From a bacterium (GTDB lineage: Bacteria > Omnitrophota > Gorgyraeia > Duberdicusellales > 4484-171): a stretch of DNA of 33,980 nucleotides. The stretch is from positions 1 to 33,980 of the forward strand of contig JAJYOP010000020.1 of assembly GCA_021796115.1 (NCBI GenBank), given 5' to 3'. Position 1 is the stretch's first letter. Each line of letters begins with the position of its first letter. The notes below the pieces were generated by a model. It saw only the letters and a program-made list of their open reading frames with translations. It was not told the DNA's origin and did no database searches. The position numbers and the translations under genes are program-made. This document shows positions 24,866 through 33,980 of the stretch, piece after piece.

Positions 24866-27754
24866 ATGATCTGGCGAATAGATGTTTTTTCCAAAGCGGA
24901 AGTTCCTTCCCGGGGACTAATTTCTCAAATAAGAGATTTAGGTCTTAAGGGAGACTTCAAAGTATTTTGCCGCAAGGTCTATTTTGTCGAGGGAGAAAAC
25001 AGCCAAGCCGAGATAAAAACTATCGCCGAGTCGCTTCTTATCGATTCCGTAACCGAAAAGTATACCTGTCAGAAAGGTTTATTTCCAGAAAAACCGGATT
25101 CAAGCGAAATTATTATCACCTATAATCCCGGAGTTTCTGATCCGGTGGCTCTATCTTTTGAGAAAGCCATCCGGGACTTAAACTTGCAAGTTAAAAATAC
25201 AAAAATTGCCCGGTTGTATAAATTCGATGGTCTTGCCCCTGACCAGATAAAAAACATAAGCATCCAACTTCTTTATAACCCGCTTATCGAGCACATTCTC
25301 GAGTATGGAAAAGCTGCTCATATCGAAAGCCTGGACGAATTTCTCGGGCAAAAATATCAATTTGAACTGGTTTCAATCGATATCCTTAATGCTGGCGATG
25401 AGAGATTAAAAGATATCTCAAACGATGGCTGTCTTTCGCTTAGCCTTGAGGAAATGCGGATAATCAAAGAATATTTTGCCAAGCATAAACGTAACCCCAC
25501 GGATTGCGAATTGGAAACCATTGCCACGCTTTGGTCTGAACATTGCGGCCATAAAACCTTCCGGGGATTAATTGACTATGAAGAGAAGAATAAAGCCGGA
25601 GAAACGATAAAAAAAACCAGTATCAATAATCTTCTTAAGTCAACAGTAATGAAGGCAACCAGCGAGATTAATTCTTCCAATTGTGTTTCTGTTTTTCACG
25701 ATAATTCCGGCGTGGTTGAGTTCGATAAAGATTTTAATATCTGCTTTAAGGTTGAAACCCATAATCATCCGTCAAGTTTAGAGCCTTACGGCGGAGCATC
25801 AACCGGAATTGGCGGTGTTATCAGGGATATTTTAGGCACTGGCCAGGCAGCAAAGCCTTTTGCTTCCGTTGATGTCTTTTGTTTTTCTCCCTGGCACATT
25901 GCTTACGATGATTTACCGATTGGCCTGCTTCATCCAAAGCGCGTAATAAAAGGCGTTATCGGAGGAGTAAGAGACTACGGAAACAGAATGGGGATCCCGA
26001 CAGTTGCCGGCGCAGTGCTTTTTGATGAGAGATTTCTTGGAAACCCTTTAGTCTACTGCGGCACATTAGGGCTTATTCCTAAAAAGAAATCATTTAAAAA
26101 AGTAGATAAAGGCGACTTGGTATTTGTTTGTGGCGCAAAAACCGGAAGAGACGGTATCCACGGAGCAACCTTTTCTTCAAAAGAGCTTGACGAAAAAACA
26201 GTTTTCTTAACCAGCGCGGTTCAAATTGGCAATGCTATCGAAGAGAAAAAATTGACCGAAGCAATTTTACGCGCGAGAGACTTGAATTTATTTAATGCCA
26301 TCACTGATTGCGGCGCCGGAGGACTTTCCAGCGCGGTTACCGAACTTGCCGGTGAGCACGGAGTTCGCGTGTCACTTGAAAAGGTGCCTCTTAAATACAG
26401 CGGCCTTAGCTATACCGAAATCTGGATTTCCGAATCACAGGAAAGAATGGTTTTCTTTGCCAAAAAGGGGAATCTGAAAAAGTTGCAGCAGATTTTTGAA
26501 GAGGAAGATGTTGAGCTGACCGTAATCGGAGAGGTGACCTCGACAAATAAGCTTGAACTTTTTTACCAAGATAACAAAGTGTGCGAATTAGATATGAGTT
26601 TCGTTCTTGATTTACCGAAATTAAAGAAAAAAGCCAGCTGGCTGATAGAAAAAGAAGAAGAAGTTTATGTTGCTGATAAAACTAATTATTCCGAAGATTT
26701 AAAGGCGTTGCTTTCATCGCCTAATATTGCCTGTAAGGACTGGGTATTAAGGCAATATGACCACGAGGTCCAGGCAGGTTCAGCGCTTAAGTCAATTTAC
26801 GGCATTGAGAATTTAAGCGTTTCTGATGCTGCAGTGGTCCGACCGGATTTAAAAAGCGATAAATGCGTGGCTATTTCTTGTGGAATCAATCCTTTTTATT
26901 CCGATATCGACCCTTACTGGATGTCGGCCCTGGCTATGGACGAAGCTTTGCGTAATATCGTTTGTGTCGGAGGCTCATTAAAAAATACTTACATCCTTGA
27001 TAATTTTTGCTGGGGTTCGCCGCAGGATGAACGCGCACTCGGCGGGCTGGTAAGGGCTGCATATGCTGCTTATGATTTTTCAACCTACTTCGGTGTGCCG
27101 TTTATTTCCGGAAAAGACAGCTTATATAATGAATATTCGGTTGAAGATAAAAAAATATCCATACCGGGAACACTTTTAATTTCCGGATTTTCCGTACTTG
27201 ATGATTGGGAAAAGATAATCAGCGCTAATTTGAAAAATGAAGGAAATTTTTTGTATATCGTTGGTTTTACTAAGCCACAAATGGCTGCTTCTGCGTATTT
27301 CAGGCAGCTAAAAATAAAAGATGGGTTTATTCCGCGGGTAGACAAGTTGATTGCGAAGAAAATATTTGAAAAATTAAGCGATGCGATAAATAAAGAATTG
27401 GTTCTTTCGTGTCATGATTTGTCAGAAGGGGGGCTGGCGGTTGCTATTGCGGAAATGTGCATAGGCTCAAATCTTGGCGCAAATATCTTCCTCGAGGCTG
27501 TTCCCCAAGACAAAGATATGCATAATTATGAGATTCTTTTTTCGGAATCGCCGACCAGATTTATTGTTGAAATCGCCAAAGACAAAAAAGAAAAATTCGA
27601 AAAAGAATTGAAAGGACTGCCTTTTAGTCTAATCGGTTGCGTTTCAAAGGAGAAGAAACTTGTAATGTATGCCAGCGAAAAAGAAGAAATTATAAATGTG
27701 AATTTAAGTGATTTAAGAGATGCCTGGACGAAGACTTTCGAAGAATTTAGATGA
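24866..27754 (+). CDS. purL: Phosphoribosylformylglycinamidine synthase with PurS-like N-terminus fused to PurL
   Basis: 962 aa; N-terminal small PurS-like region; FKVETHNHPSSLEPYGGASTGIGGVIRDILGTG; DCGAGGLSSAVTELAGEHG; no glutaminase domain. Confidence 0.95.
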   Translation: MIWRIDVFSKAEVPSRGLISQIRDLGLKGDFKVFCRKVYFVEGENSQAEIKTIAESLLIDSVTEKYTCQKGLFPEKPDSSEIIITYNPGVSDPVALSFEKAIRDLNLQVKNTKIARLYKFDGLAPDQIKNISIQLLYNPLIEHILEYGKAAHIESLDEFLGQKYQFELVSIDILNAGDERLKDISNDGCLSLSLEEMRIIKEYFAKHKRNPTDCELETIATLWSEHCGHKTFRGLIDYEEKNKAGETIKKTSINNLLKSTVMKATSEINSSNCVSVFHDNSGVVEFDKDFNICFKVETHNHPSSLEPYGGASTGIGGVIRDILGTGQAAKPFASVDVFCFSPWHIAYDDLPIGLLHPKRVIKGVIGGVRDYGNRMGIPTVAGAVLFDERFLGNPLVYCGTLGLIPKKKSFKKVDKGDLVFVCGAKTGRDGIHGATFSSKELDEKTVFLTSAVQIGNAIEEKKLTEAILRARDLNLFNAITDCGAGGLSSAVTELAGEHGVRVSLEKVPLKYSGLSYTEIWISESQERMVFFAKKGNLKKLQQIFEEEDVELTVIGEVTSTNKLELFYQDNKVCELDMSFVLDLPKLKKKASWLIEKEEEVYVADKTNYSEDLKALLSSPNIACKDWVLRQYDHEVQAGSALKSIYGIENLSVSDAAVVRPDLKSDKCVAISCGINPFYSDIDPYWMSALAMDEALRNIVCVGGSLKNTYILDNFCWGSPQDERALGGLVRAAYAAYDFSTYFGVPFISGKDSLYNEYSVEDKKISIPGTLLISGFSVLDDWEKIISANLKNEGNFLYIVGFTKPQMAASAYFRQLKIKDGFIPRVDKLIAKKIFEKLSDAINKELVLSCHDLSEGGLAVAIAEMCIGSNLGANIFLEAVPQDKDMHNYEILFSESPTRFIVEIAKDKKEKFEKELKGLPFSLIGCVSKEKKLVMYASEKEEIINVNLSDLRDAWTKTFEEFR

Positions 27755-27757
27755 TAA

Positions 27758-27814
27758 GTAACAGGTGTCAGTATTAGCTAACGCGTAAGACGTTCTGAGC
27801 GTGATACCTGTTAC
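27758..27814. repeat. Member of dispersed palindromic repeat with expanded loop (gtaacaggtgtca...tgatacctgttac)
   Basis: Arms 27758-27770 and 27802-27814, one mismatch. Confidence 0.75.
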
Positions 27815-27843
27815 GTGTGACGTGTCACATTCCTAAAATAAGC

Positions 27844-28614
27844 ATGAAGCCAAAAGTATTAATCATTAGGACCGCGGGGACTAATTGCGACAAAGAAACA
27901 GAATACGCATTCCGCCTTGCTGGGGCGGAGACGCAATTGCTGCATATAAATCACATTAAGAATGAAGGAAACCTTAGCGAGTATAAAATTATTGCCGTTC
28001 CCGGAGGCTTTAGCTATGGCGACGATCTTGGCGCCGGAAAAATTCTGGCTTTAGAATTAATGCTTTGGTTTAAAGACGAGCTTAAAAATTTTATCGACAA
28101 AGGTAGCCTGATTATCGGGATATGCAATGGTTTTCAAGTTCTCGTAAAAACCGGGATCCTGCCGGACCTTGATTTTAAACAAAAGGCTACTCTTACCTTT
28201 AATGATTCAGCGAGGTTTGAGGACAGGTGGGTTTATTTAAGGAAACCAGAAATCGGAGAACAGAAACCAGAGAATATTTGGCTAAAGGAGTTGCCGGAAA
28301 TTATCAATTTGCCGGTTGCGCATGGAGAGGGAAAGTTCTATGCAGAAAAAGATATTTTGGATAAAATAGAAAATAATGGTCAGGTAGTTTTGCGCTATAC
28401 GGATAGTTGCGGTAAATCGGCAAGTTATCCTTTAAATCCAAACGGCTCATTAAATGATATCGCCGGTATAACCGATATAACCGGAAAGATTTTCGGGCTT
28501 ATGCCGCATCCGGAAAGATTTATGTTCGAACATCAGTGGCCTTCCTGGAAGGAAAGAGTGCTAGAGCCGTTCGGGTTGCAGATATTTAAGAACGGAGTTG
28601 AATACTTTAAATAA
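27844..28614 (+). CDS. purQ: Phosphoribosylformylglycinamidine synthase glutaminase subunit
   Basis: KVLIIRTAGTNCDKETEYAF; IIGICNGFQVLVKTGILP; FGLMPHPERFMFEHQWP; start at ATG 27844 preferred over the ORF-track start. Confidence 0.95.
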   Translation: MKPKVLIIRTAGTNCDKETEYAFRLAGAETQLLHINHIKNEGNLSEYKIIAVPGGFSYGDDLGAGKILALELMLWFKDELKNFIDKGSLIIGICNGFQVLVKTGILPDLDFKQKATLTFNDSARFEDRWVYLRKPEIGEQKPENIWLKELPEIINLPVAHGEGKFYAEKDILDKIENNGQVVLRYTDSCGKSASYPLNPNGSLNDIAGITDITGKIFGLMPHPERFMFEHQWPSWKERVLEPFGLQIFKNGVEYFK

Positions 28615-28661
28615 TACAAATAATTACAGATGTGATGAAATTCCAAGCTCCAAACACCAAC

Positions 28662-28710
28662 CCTTCGACTTGTTTTCACTCGCTCAGGGTTGTCCTGAGC
28701 CTGTCGAAGG
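28662..28710. repeat. Inverted repeat ccttcgac...gctcagg...cctgagc..gtcgaagg
   Basis: Outer arms 28662-28669/28703-28710 and inner 28682-28688/28694-28700 are exact complements. Confidence 0.8.
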
Positions 28711-28769
28711 ACAAATTCCAAATAAATTCCAATGACCAAATGTTCAATGTTCCAAACGCTTTAGGTTTG

Positions 28770-28789
28770 CCTGCCTGCTGGCAGGCAGG
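28770..28789. repeat. Palindrome cctgcctgc-tg-gcaggcagg
   Basis: Perfect 9-nt arms with a 2-nt centre. Confidence 0.8.
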
Positions 28790-28924
28790 GAATTTTGGTC
28801 ATTGAATATTCTCCGCCACTGATATATTTTTATATGTGGGTGGCCTCGCCTCTGGCAGAGAATTTGTTTGTGATTTGGAAATTGGAATTGGGAATTTTTT
28901 ATCTGTGCTAACTTGTATAAAAAT

Positions 28925-30322
28925 ATGGGGCATTTAAAAGAATTTTGCGGATTGTTTGGAGTTTACAATAATGAAGAAGCGAGCTTGCTTACTTTTCTAG
29001 GCCTTTATTCGCTGCAACACCGGGGAGAGGAGTCTTGCGGGATTATTTCTTTTGATTCCACAACTTTTAACAGCCATCTTGATATGGGCTTAGTTAGCGA
29101 AGTTTTTACGCAAGATGTAATTGCCAAATTAAAAGGTTCGCAGGCAATCGGCCATGTGCGATATTCGACAACCGGCTCAAGCGCGTTGCGCAACGCCCAG
29201 CCGCTTTTTGTCGATTCGAATAAACTTCCCATAGCCCTCGCCCATAATGGCAACTTGGTTAATTCAAAAGAATTGCGCGAAATCCTTGAAAATAAAGGTG
29301 CGATATTTCAGACTACTTCCGATTCTGAACTTATATTACACCTTATCATGCGCTCGAAAGAGCAGAGCGTTGAAGGGAAGATTGTCGGCGCTTTAAGGAA
29401 GATTAAAGGCGCATTCTCGCTTGTTTTAATGACGAAAGACGCAGTTATCGGCATAAGAGATCCCATGGGGTTCAGGCCCCTGGCATTAGGGCAAAAAGAT
29501 AATGCAATTTTTGTTTCTTCCGAGTCTTGTGCGCTTGATCTTGTCGGAGCCAAAATTTTGCGCGAAGTTGAGCCGGGAGAAATGGTAATTATCAGTAAAG
29601 ACGGCATCAAATCCGTGAAATATGCCGAGGCAAAAAAACGATACGGATTCTGCGCCTTTGAGCATGTTTATTTTTCAAGGCCTGACTCGATAATTTTTGG
29701 TGAAACCGTGCATTTGGTCAGGGAAAAGCTTGGCCGCCAGCTTGCCAAAGAACATCCGGTAAAAGCGGATATTGTTATTGGTGTGCCTGATTCAGGAACA
29801 TCAGCGGCACTTGGTTTTGCGAAAGAAAGCGGTGTGCCAATTGAAATTGGCATAATTCGAAACCATTATATCGGCCGCACATTTATACAACCGCATCAGG
29901 AAAAAAGGGAATTCGGCGTAAAACTTAAATTCAATATTTTAAAGGAAGTGGTGAAAGGAAAACGAATTGTCATTGTTGATGATTCGATTGTGAGAGGAAC
30001 CACTTCCCGGATACGTGTAAAAAATTTCCGTGAAATGGGCGCAAAAGAGGTTCATTTACGGATATCCTGTCCTCCGCACAGATTTGGTTGTGTCTATGGC
30101 ATAGATTTTCCTGACCCGAAAAAATTAATCGCTAACGAAAAGACAATAAAAGAAATTGAAACTTATTTAGGAGTCGATAGTTTGGGTTATTTAAGTTTAG
30201 AGGGTATGCTCAAGTGTTTTAAAAACCCGGTTTCTTGTTATTGCAATGCCTGCTGGTCCGGAGATTACCCGGTGAAATTTCATTTAGCCGATAAATATGC
30301 TTTAGAAAAAACGAAAGAATGA
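28925..30322 (+). CDS. purF: Amidophosphoribosyltransferase
   Basis: Short propeptide then CGLFGVYNNEEASLLTFLGLYSLQHRGEESCGI; IVIVDDSIVRGTTSR; ATG 28925 preferred over TTG 28913. Confidence 0.97.
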   Translation: MGHLKEFCGLFGVYNNEEASLLTFLGLYSLQHRGEESCGIISFDSTTFNSHLDMGLVSEVFTQDVIAKLKGSQAIGHVRYSTTGSSALRNAQPLFVDSNKLPIALAHNGNLVNSKELREILENKGAIFQTTSDSELILHLIMRSKEQSVEGKIVGALRKIKGAFSLVLMTKDAVIGIRDPMGFRPLALGQKDNAIFVSSESCALDLVGAKILREVEPGEMVIISKDGIKSVKYAEAKKRYGFCAFEHVYFSRPDSIIFGETVHLVREKLGRQLAKEHPVKADIVIGVPDSGTSAALGFAKESGVPIEIGIIRNHYIGRTFIQPHQEKREFGVKLKFNILKEVVKGKRIVIVDDSIVRGTTSRIRVKNFREMGAKEVHLRISCPPHRFGCVYGIDFPDPKKLIANEKTIKEIETYLGVDSLGYLSLEGMLKCFKNPVSCYCNACWSGDYPVKFHLADKYALEKTKE

Positions 30323-31305
30323 AAAAACTGTCATATAAAAATTCCGGTGTAGATATAACTAAGGCTGATAACTTTGTCGATGGTATAAAAAATTTCCTCT
30401 CGCTTAGTAAATTAAGCCAGGTAGCTGCGTTTGGTTGCCCTTTTGACCTTGGGCAATCGCTTAAGAAATATAAACATCCTGTCCTGGTTTCTTCCACCGA
30501 TGGCGTAGGCACAAAGTTAAAAATCGCGCAAAGTTTAAACATCCATAATACTGTTGGCATAGATTTAGTGGCAATGAGCGTCAATGATGTGATTTGTCTT
30601 GGTGCCGAACCTTTATTTTTTCTTGATTATATTGCCTGCGGCAAGGTCAAGCCGGCAGCATTAAAAGAAGTGCTTAAAGGAATCCATAAAGCTTTAGTTG
30701 ATTCAAATTGCCAGCTTCTTGGCGGTGAAACAGCGGAGATGCCCGGAATGTACAAACAAGATGAATATGATTTAGCCGGTTTTTGTGTCGGTATTGTTGA
30801 TAAGGATAGAATGGTTAACGGTTCAAAGATTACCGAAGGGGATTTAATCCTTGGTTTAGAATCAAACGGCCTTCATTCCAATGGGTTTTCTTTGGTCAGA
30901 AAAGCTTTAGGCGAAAAAGGCATCAAAAAATACGCTCACGAGTTGCTTAAGCCCACCCGTATTTACGTCAAGCCCATCCTGTCTTTGCTATCGACTATTA
31001 AAGGAATTGCCCATATTACCGGCGGAGCTTTTTATAAAAAGGCGGTTAAAATCTTGCCGTATGGCTATGGGATGATTATTGATAAAAAAAGCTGGAAGGT
31101 TCCAGAGATATTCAAGGTGATTCAGGAAAAAGGAAACATTGCCGAAGAAGAGATGTATACGGTTTTTAATATGGGGATAGGGATGGTTTTAGTCGTAAAA
31201 CCAAATACAACAAAAAAAATATTGTCGCAACTTAGCAGGTTTGATTTTAAATCCAAACTTATCGGGCACATCGTAAAGAGCAAAGATAAAATTAAAATTA
31301 TTTAA
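30319..31305 (+). CDS. purM: Phosphoribosylformylglycinamidine cyclo-ligase
   Basis: YKNSGVDITKADNFV; SSTDGVGTKLKIAQSL; LLGGETAEMPGMY; ATGA overlap with purF. Confidence 0.97.
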   Translation: MKKLSYKNSGVDITKADNFVDGIKNFLSLSKLSQVAAFGCPFDLGQSLKKYKHPVLVSSTDGVGTKLKIAQSLNIHNTVGIDLVAMSVNDVICLGAEPLFFLDYIACGKVKPAALKEVLKGIHKALVDSNCQLLGGETAEMPGMYKQDEYDLAGFCVGIVDKDRMVNGSKITEGDLILGLESNGLHSNGFSLVRKALGEKGIKKYAHELLKPTRIYVKPILSLLSTIKGIAHITGGAFYKKAVKILPYGYGMIIDKKSWKVPEIFKVIQEKGNIAEEEMYTVFNMGIGMVLVVKPNTTKKILSQLSRFDFKSKLIGHIVKSKDKIKII

Positions 31306-31322
31306 AAAAAAGGAGATGGGGG

Positions 31323-32189
31323 ATGATTACTTTAAAATTCATCATTGGCGTCATCATTGTTTTGCTCATCTTGGGGATTAAAATTGTCAGGCCGACTCAC
31401 CGTGGTTTAATTGAAAGATTGGGCAAATATAACCGTTTTGCCACGCCGGGATTAAATTGGGTTTTTCCTGTAATTGAGCACATTTATTTAATTAACACCA
31501 CCGAACAAATGGTTGATGCGGAGCCTCAGGAAATAATTACCAACGATAATTTGAATGCCCGCGTCGATGCTCAGGTGTATTTTAAAGTAAAGGCTGATGA
31601 GGAAAGCGTTAAAAGCTCGCAATATAATGTCAATAATTACCAGTGGCAGATAGTTAATTTGGCGCGCACCACTTTAAGAAACATAATCGGAACCCTCACC
31701 TTAAAATCAGCGAACAGCGAAAGGGGGAAAATTAATGCTGAATTACATAAAACACTTTGTGAAGAAACAAAAAGCTGGGGTCTGGAAATTGTCAGAACAG
31801 AATTAAAGGAAATAGATCCGCCAAAAGATGTCCAGGAAACGATGAACAAAGTTGTTAAGGCGGAAAATGAAAAAATTGCTGCCGTAGATTTTGCAACCGC
31901 CACAGAAACTGCCGCTGACGGACAAAAACGAGCGGAAATTAAAAAAGCTGAAGGCATCAAGCAAGCAAGAATCCTTGCAGCGCAAGGTGAAGCCGAAGCT
32001 ATTCGCCTAGTTAATGAAGCGGCAAATCAATATTTTATCGGCAATGCCCAGATTTTACGAAAATTGGAAGCAGTAGAAACATCTTTGCAAAATAATGCCA
32101 AAATAGTTGTGCCAACCGACAGCGAATTGGTGAATGTAATCGGAGAATTGGCAGGAGTTTTGCCTCTTAAGGGCGAAACTAGTAAATAA
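31323..32189 (+). CDS. SPFH/stomatin-like (slipin) membrane protein
   Basis: 288 aa; N-terminal TM, VRPTHRGLIERLGKYNRFATPGLNWVFPVIEHIYLINTTEQMVDAEPQEIITNDN; SD aaaggag. Confidence 0.93.
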   Translation: MITLKFIIGVIIVLLILGIKIVRPTHRGLIERLGKYNRFATPGLNWVFPVIEHIYLINTTEQMVDAEPQEIITNDNLNARVDAQVYFKVKADEESVKSSQYNVNNYQWQIVNLARTTLRNIIGTLTLKSANSERGKINAELHKTLCEETKSWGLEIVRTELKEIDPPKDVQETMNKVVKAENEKIAAVDFATATETAADGQKRAEIKKAEGIKQARILAAQGEAEAIRLVNEAANQYFIGNAQILRKLEAVETSLQNNAKIVVPTDSELVNVIGELAGVLPLKGETSK

Positions 32190-32191
32190 AA

Positions 32192-32327
32192 GAAGGACGA
32201 AGGACGAAAGAGTGCACAGCGAAGTAAAGCCGCGTGAAGCCTTCCCGTAAGGGAATCACCGAAGGGGACGAAGGACGATAAAAAATTACAATTAAATTTT
32301 TCTTCATCCTTCGTCCATCGTCTTTCG
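32192..32327. repeat. Intergenic hairpin of reiterated words (gaaggacgaaggacgaaag ... cttcatccttcgtccatcgtctttcg)
   Basis: Left words ggacgaagga repeat at 32266-32275, exact complement of 32307-32316. Confidence 0.75.
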
Positions 32328-32341
32328 TAATTTTAAACATT

Positions 32342-33637
32342 ATGAAAGTTCTAGTAATTGGCTCCGGCGGTAGGGAGCATGCTTTAGTTTGGAAGATAGC
32401 TCAATCGAAATTAGTTGATAAGATTTTCTGCGCGCCGGGAAACGGCGGCATTTCCGAAATTGCCGAATGTATTGAAATAAAAGGAAATGATACCGAGCGT
32501 TTATTAAGTTTTGCCCGGAAAGAAAAAATTGATTTAACTGTTGTTGGTCCGGAAGCGCCTTTAGTTTTAGGCATTGTCGATGAGTTCTCCAATTATGGCT
32601 TAAAAATTTTTGGGCCAAAAGAAAATGCTGCCAAACTTGAAGAAAGCAAGGTTTTTGCCAAAAAGTTAATGGCAAAATACAATGTTCCTACTGCTGACTT
32701 TAATATTTTTGATAATCCTGATGAAGCTAAAAAACACGTAAGGCGAATCGGCGTGCCATGTGTAGTTAAGGCTGATGGCCTCGCCGCAGGTAAAGGCGTA
32801 GTCGTAGCCAAATCAATCGAAGAAGCCGAAAAGGCAATTGTTTCCATAATGCAAGAAAAGATTTTCGGCGATGCCGGAAATAAAATTATCATCGAAGAAT
32901 GTCTGGAAGGCCAGGAAGTATCCATCCTTATCCTTACTGATTCAAAAGCAGTTATCCCGCTAGTTTCAAGCCAGGATCACAAACGATTGCTTGATGGCGA
33001 TAATGGGCCAAATACCGGCGGTATGGGCGCGTATTCACCGGCACCAGTTTTGACCGAACCGGTATTTAAGGAAATTATGAAAAATGTTATCAACCGAACC
33101 ATTGCCGGTTTAACTCAAGAAAGCATAACTTATAGCGGAGTTATTTATGCCGGAATTATGCTTACCAAAAATGGGCCAAAAGTTTTAGAATTTAATGTTC
33201 GCTTTGGCGATCCGGAAACCCAATCCATACTGCCGCGCTTGCAATCAGATTTACTTGAAGCAATAATTGCGACTGCTGAAGGGAATTTAAGCAAATTTGC
33301 CAAATCCGGCGGGTTTAAGTGGGGCAAGCGTGCCTGCGTGTCGGTCGTTTGCGCCTCGAAAGGTTATCCCGCAAACCATGAAGCCGGCAAAGAAATATTC
33401 GGCCTTGAAGAAGTTAAAAAAATGGAAAATATCGTAGTTTTTCATGCCGGCACAAAACGCCTGCCGCAAAGCAGAGCCGGCAAAACCCAATTTGTAACCA
33501 ATGGAGGAAGGGTACTAGGCGTAACCGGCCTGGGAAATAGCATTAAAGAAGCAATAGCTAATACTTACAAAGCAGTAAGCCGCATAAATTTCGAAGGCAT
33601 GCAGTATCGTAGGGATATCGGAAGCAAAGCATTATAG
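32342..33637 (+). CDS. purD: Phosphoribosylamine--glycine ligase
   Basis: VLVIGSGGREHALVWKIAQS; VVKADGLAAGKGVVVAKS; NTGGMGAYSPAPV; LEFNVRFGDPETQSILPRL. Confidence 0.97.
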   Translation: MKVLVIGSGGREHALVWKIAQSKLVDKIFCAPGNGGISEIAECIEIKGNDTERLLSFARKEKIDLTVVGPEAPLVLGIVDEFSNYGLKIFGPKENAAKLEESKVFAKKLMAKYNVPTADFNIFDNPDEAKKHVRRIGVPCVVKADGLAAGKGVVVAKSIEEAEKAIVSIMQEKIFGDAGNKIIIEECLEGQEVSILILTDSKAVIPLVSSQDHKRLLDGDNGPNTGGMGAYSPAPVLTEPVFKEIMKNVINRTIAGLTQESITYSGVIYAGIMLTKNGPKVLEFNVRFGDPETQSILPRLQSDLLEAIIATAEGNLSKFAKSGGFKWGKRACVSVVCASKGYPANHEAGKEIFGLEEVKKMENIVVFHAGTKRLPQSRAGKTQFVTNGGRVLGVTGLGNSIKEAIANTYKAVSRINFEGMQYRRDIGSKAL

Positions 33638-33706
33638 GATATTCGTCGGACAATCGCACTTAACGCACTCATTTTAGGTCTTAGCTGACATGTATTGCTT
33701 AACAAC

Positions 33707-33738
33707 TATCACGTGATACCTGCGTAAACGATAGACGA
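33707..33738. repeat. Member of dispersed intergenic repeat (tatcacgtgata palindrome plus aacgatagacga word)
   Basis: tatcacgtgata 33707-33718 perfect palindrome; aacgatagacga 33727-33738 identical to 5542-5553. Confidence 0.7.
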
Positions 33739-33750
33739 CATTGAAGAAGC

Positions 33751-33980
33751 ATGATAAAATATATTAAATATTTACTAACAAGTTTTAGCGTTTCCTTTTT
33801 ATTTTTACAAACACTGGGCTTCTGCGATACCATAATCCTTAACGATGGAAGAAAAATAGAAGGACTTGTTGTAGAAAAATCCGACAGTTTCATAAAAGTT
33901 GAATTCGAAGGTGTCGAACTTAAATTCTACAACAAAGATATCAAAGAAATAATCCATGATGAAAATGTGCCTTCGAAATT
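33751..33980 (+). CDS. Secreted protein, 3' truncated by the window end
   Basis: MIKYIKYLLTSFSVSFLFLQTLGFCDTIILNDGRKIEGLVVEKSDSFIKVEFEGVELKFYNKDIKEI; signal peptide; open to the window end. Confidence 0.65.
   Translation, partial: MIKYIKYLLTSFSVSFLFLQTLGFCDTIILNDGRKIEGLVVEKSDSFIKVEFEGVELKFYNKDIKEIIHDENVPSK

Noticed and set aside
27817-27843. Upstream extension of PurQ in the ORF track (MTCHIPKIS)
   Set aside because: It lies in the repeat-containing spacer; ATG 27844 gives the typical MKPKVLIIRTAGTNCD start.

Overview
The window looks like a chromosomal segment of an uncultivated Gram-negative bacterium, probably Omnitrophota; this is my inference from gene content and the TTYYPAPFGVYREL secreted-protein motif. 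Left part: a housekeeping run dnaE - HU/IHF - hisS - aspS - LysM lipoprotein - phoH - 7TM-HD - ybeY - recO - queF - polX - panB. Right part: a purine cluster purB - purSL - purQ - purF - purM - SPFH - purD. The accessory part lies between them (about 14.3-23.2 kb). It holds an HxsD-like protein, an orphan 73-aa ORF, an HxsB-like radical SAM/SPASM maturase and a Cys/His-rich putative precursor peptide. These are followed by an inverted A24 prepilin peptidase, a GNAT-like protein, a ketosynthase-like protein without the active-site Cys, an ACP, an intact FabF-like ketosynthase and a TIGR04073-like secreted protein. My leading hypothesis is an undescribed peptide-modification locus, possibly a lipid-RiPP hybrid, whose precursor has an Flp-prepilin-like leader. 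Other observations: an aspartyl-tRNA synthetase that appears to lack the GAD insertion domain, a dispersed palindromic intergenic repeat family (about 5 members), intergenic hairpins built from reiterated short words, and several genes with extended -10 promoters only 5-8 nt before the ATG (apparently leaderless). No rRNA, tRNA, CRISPR or transposase was recognised. All family calls come from motif recognition without a database search.
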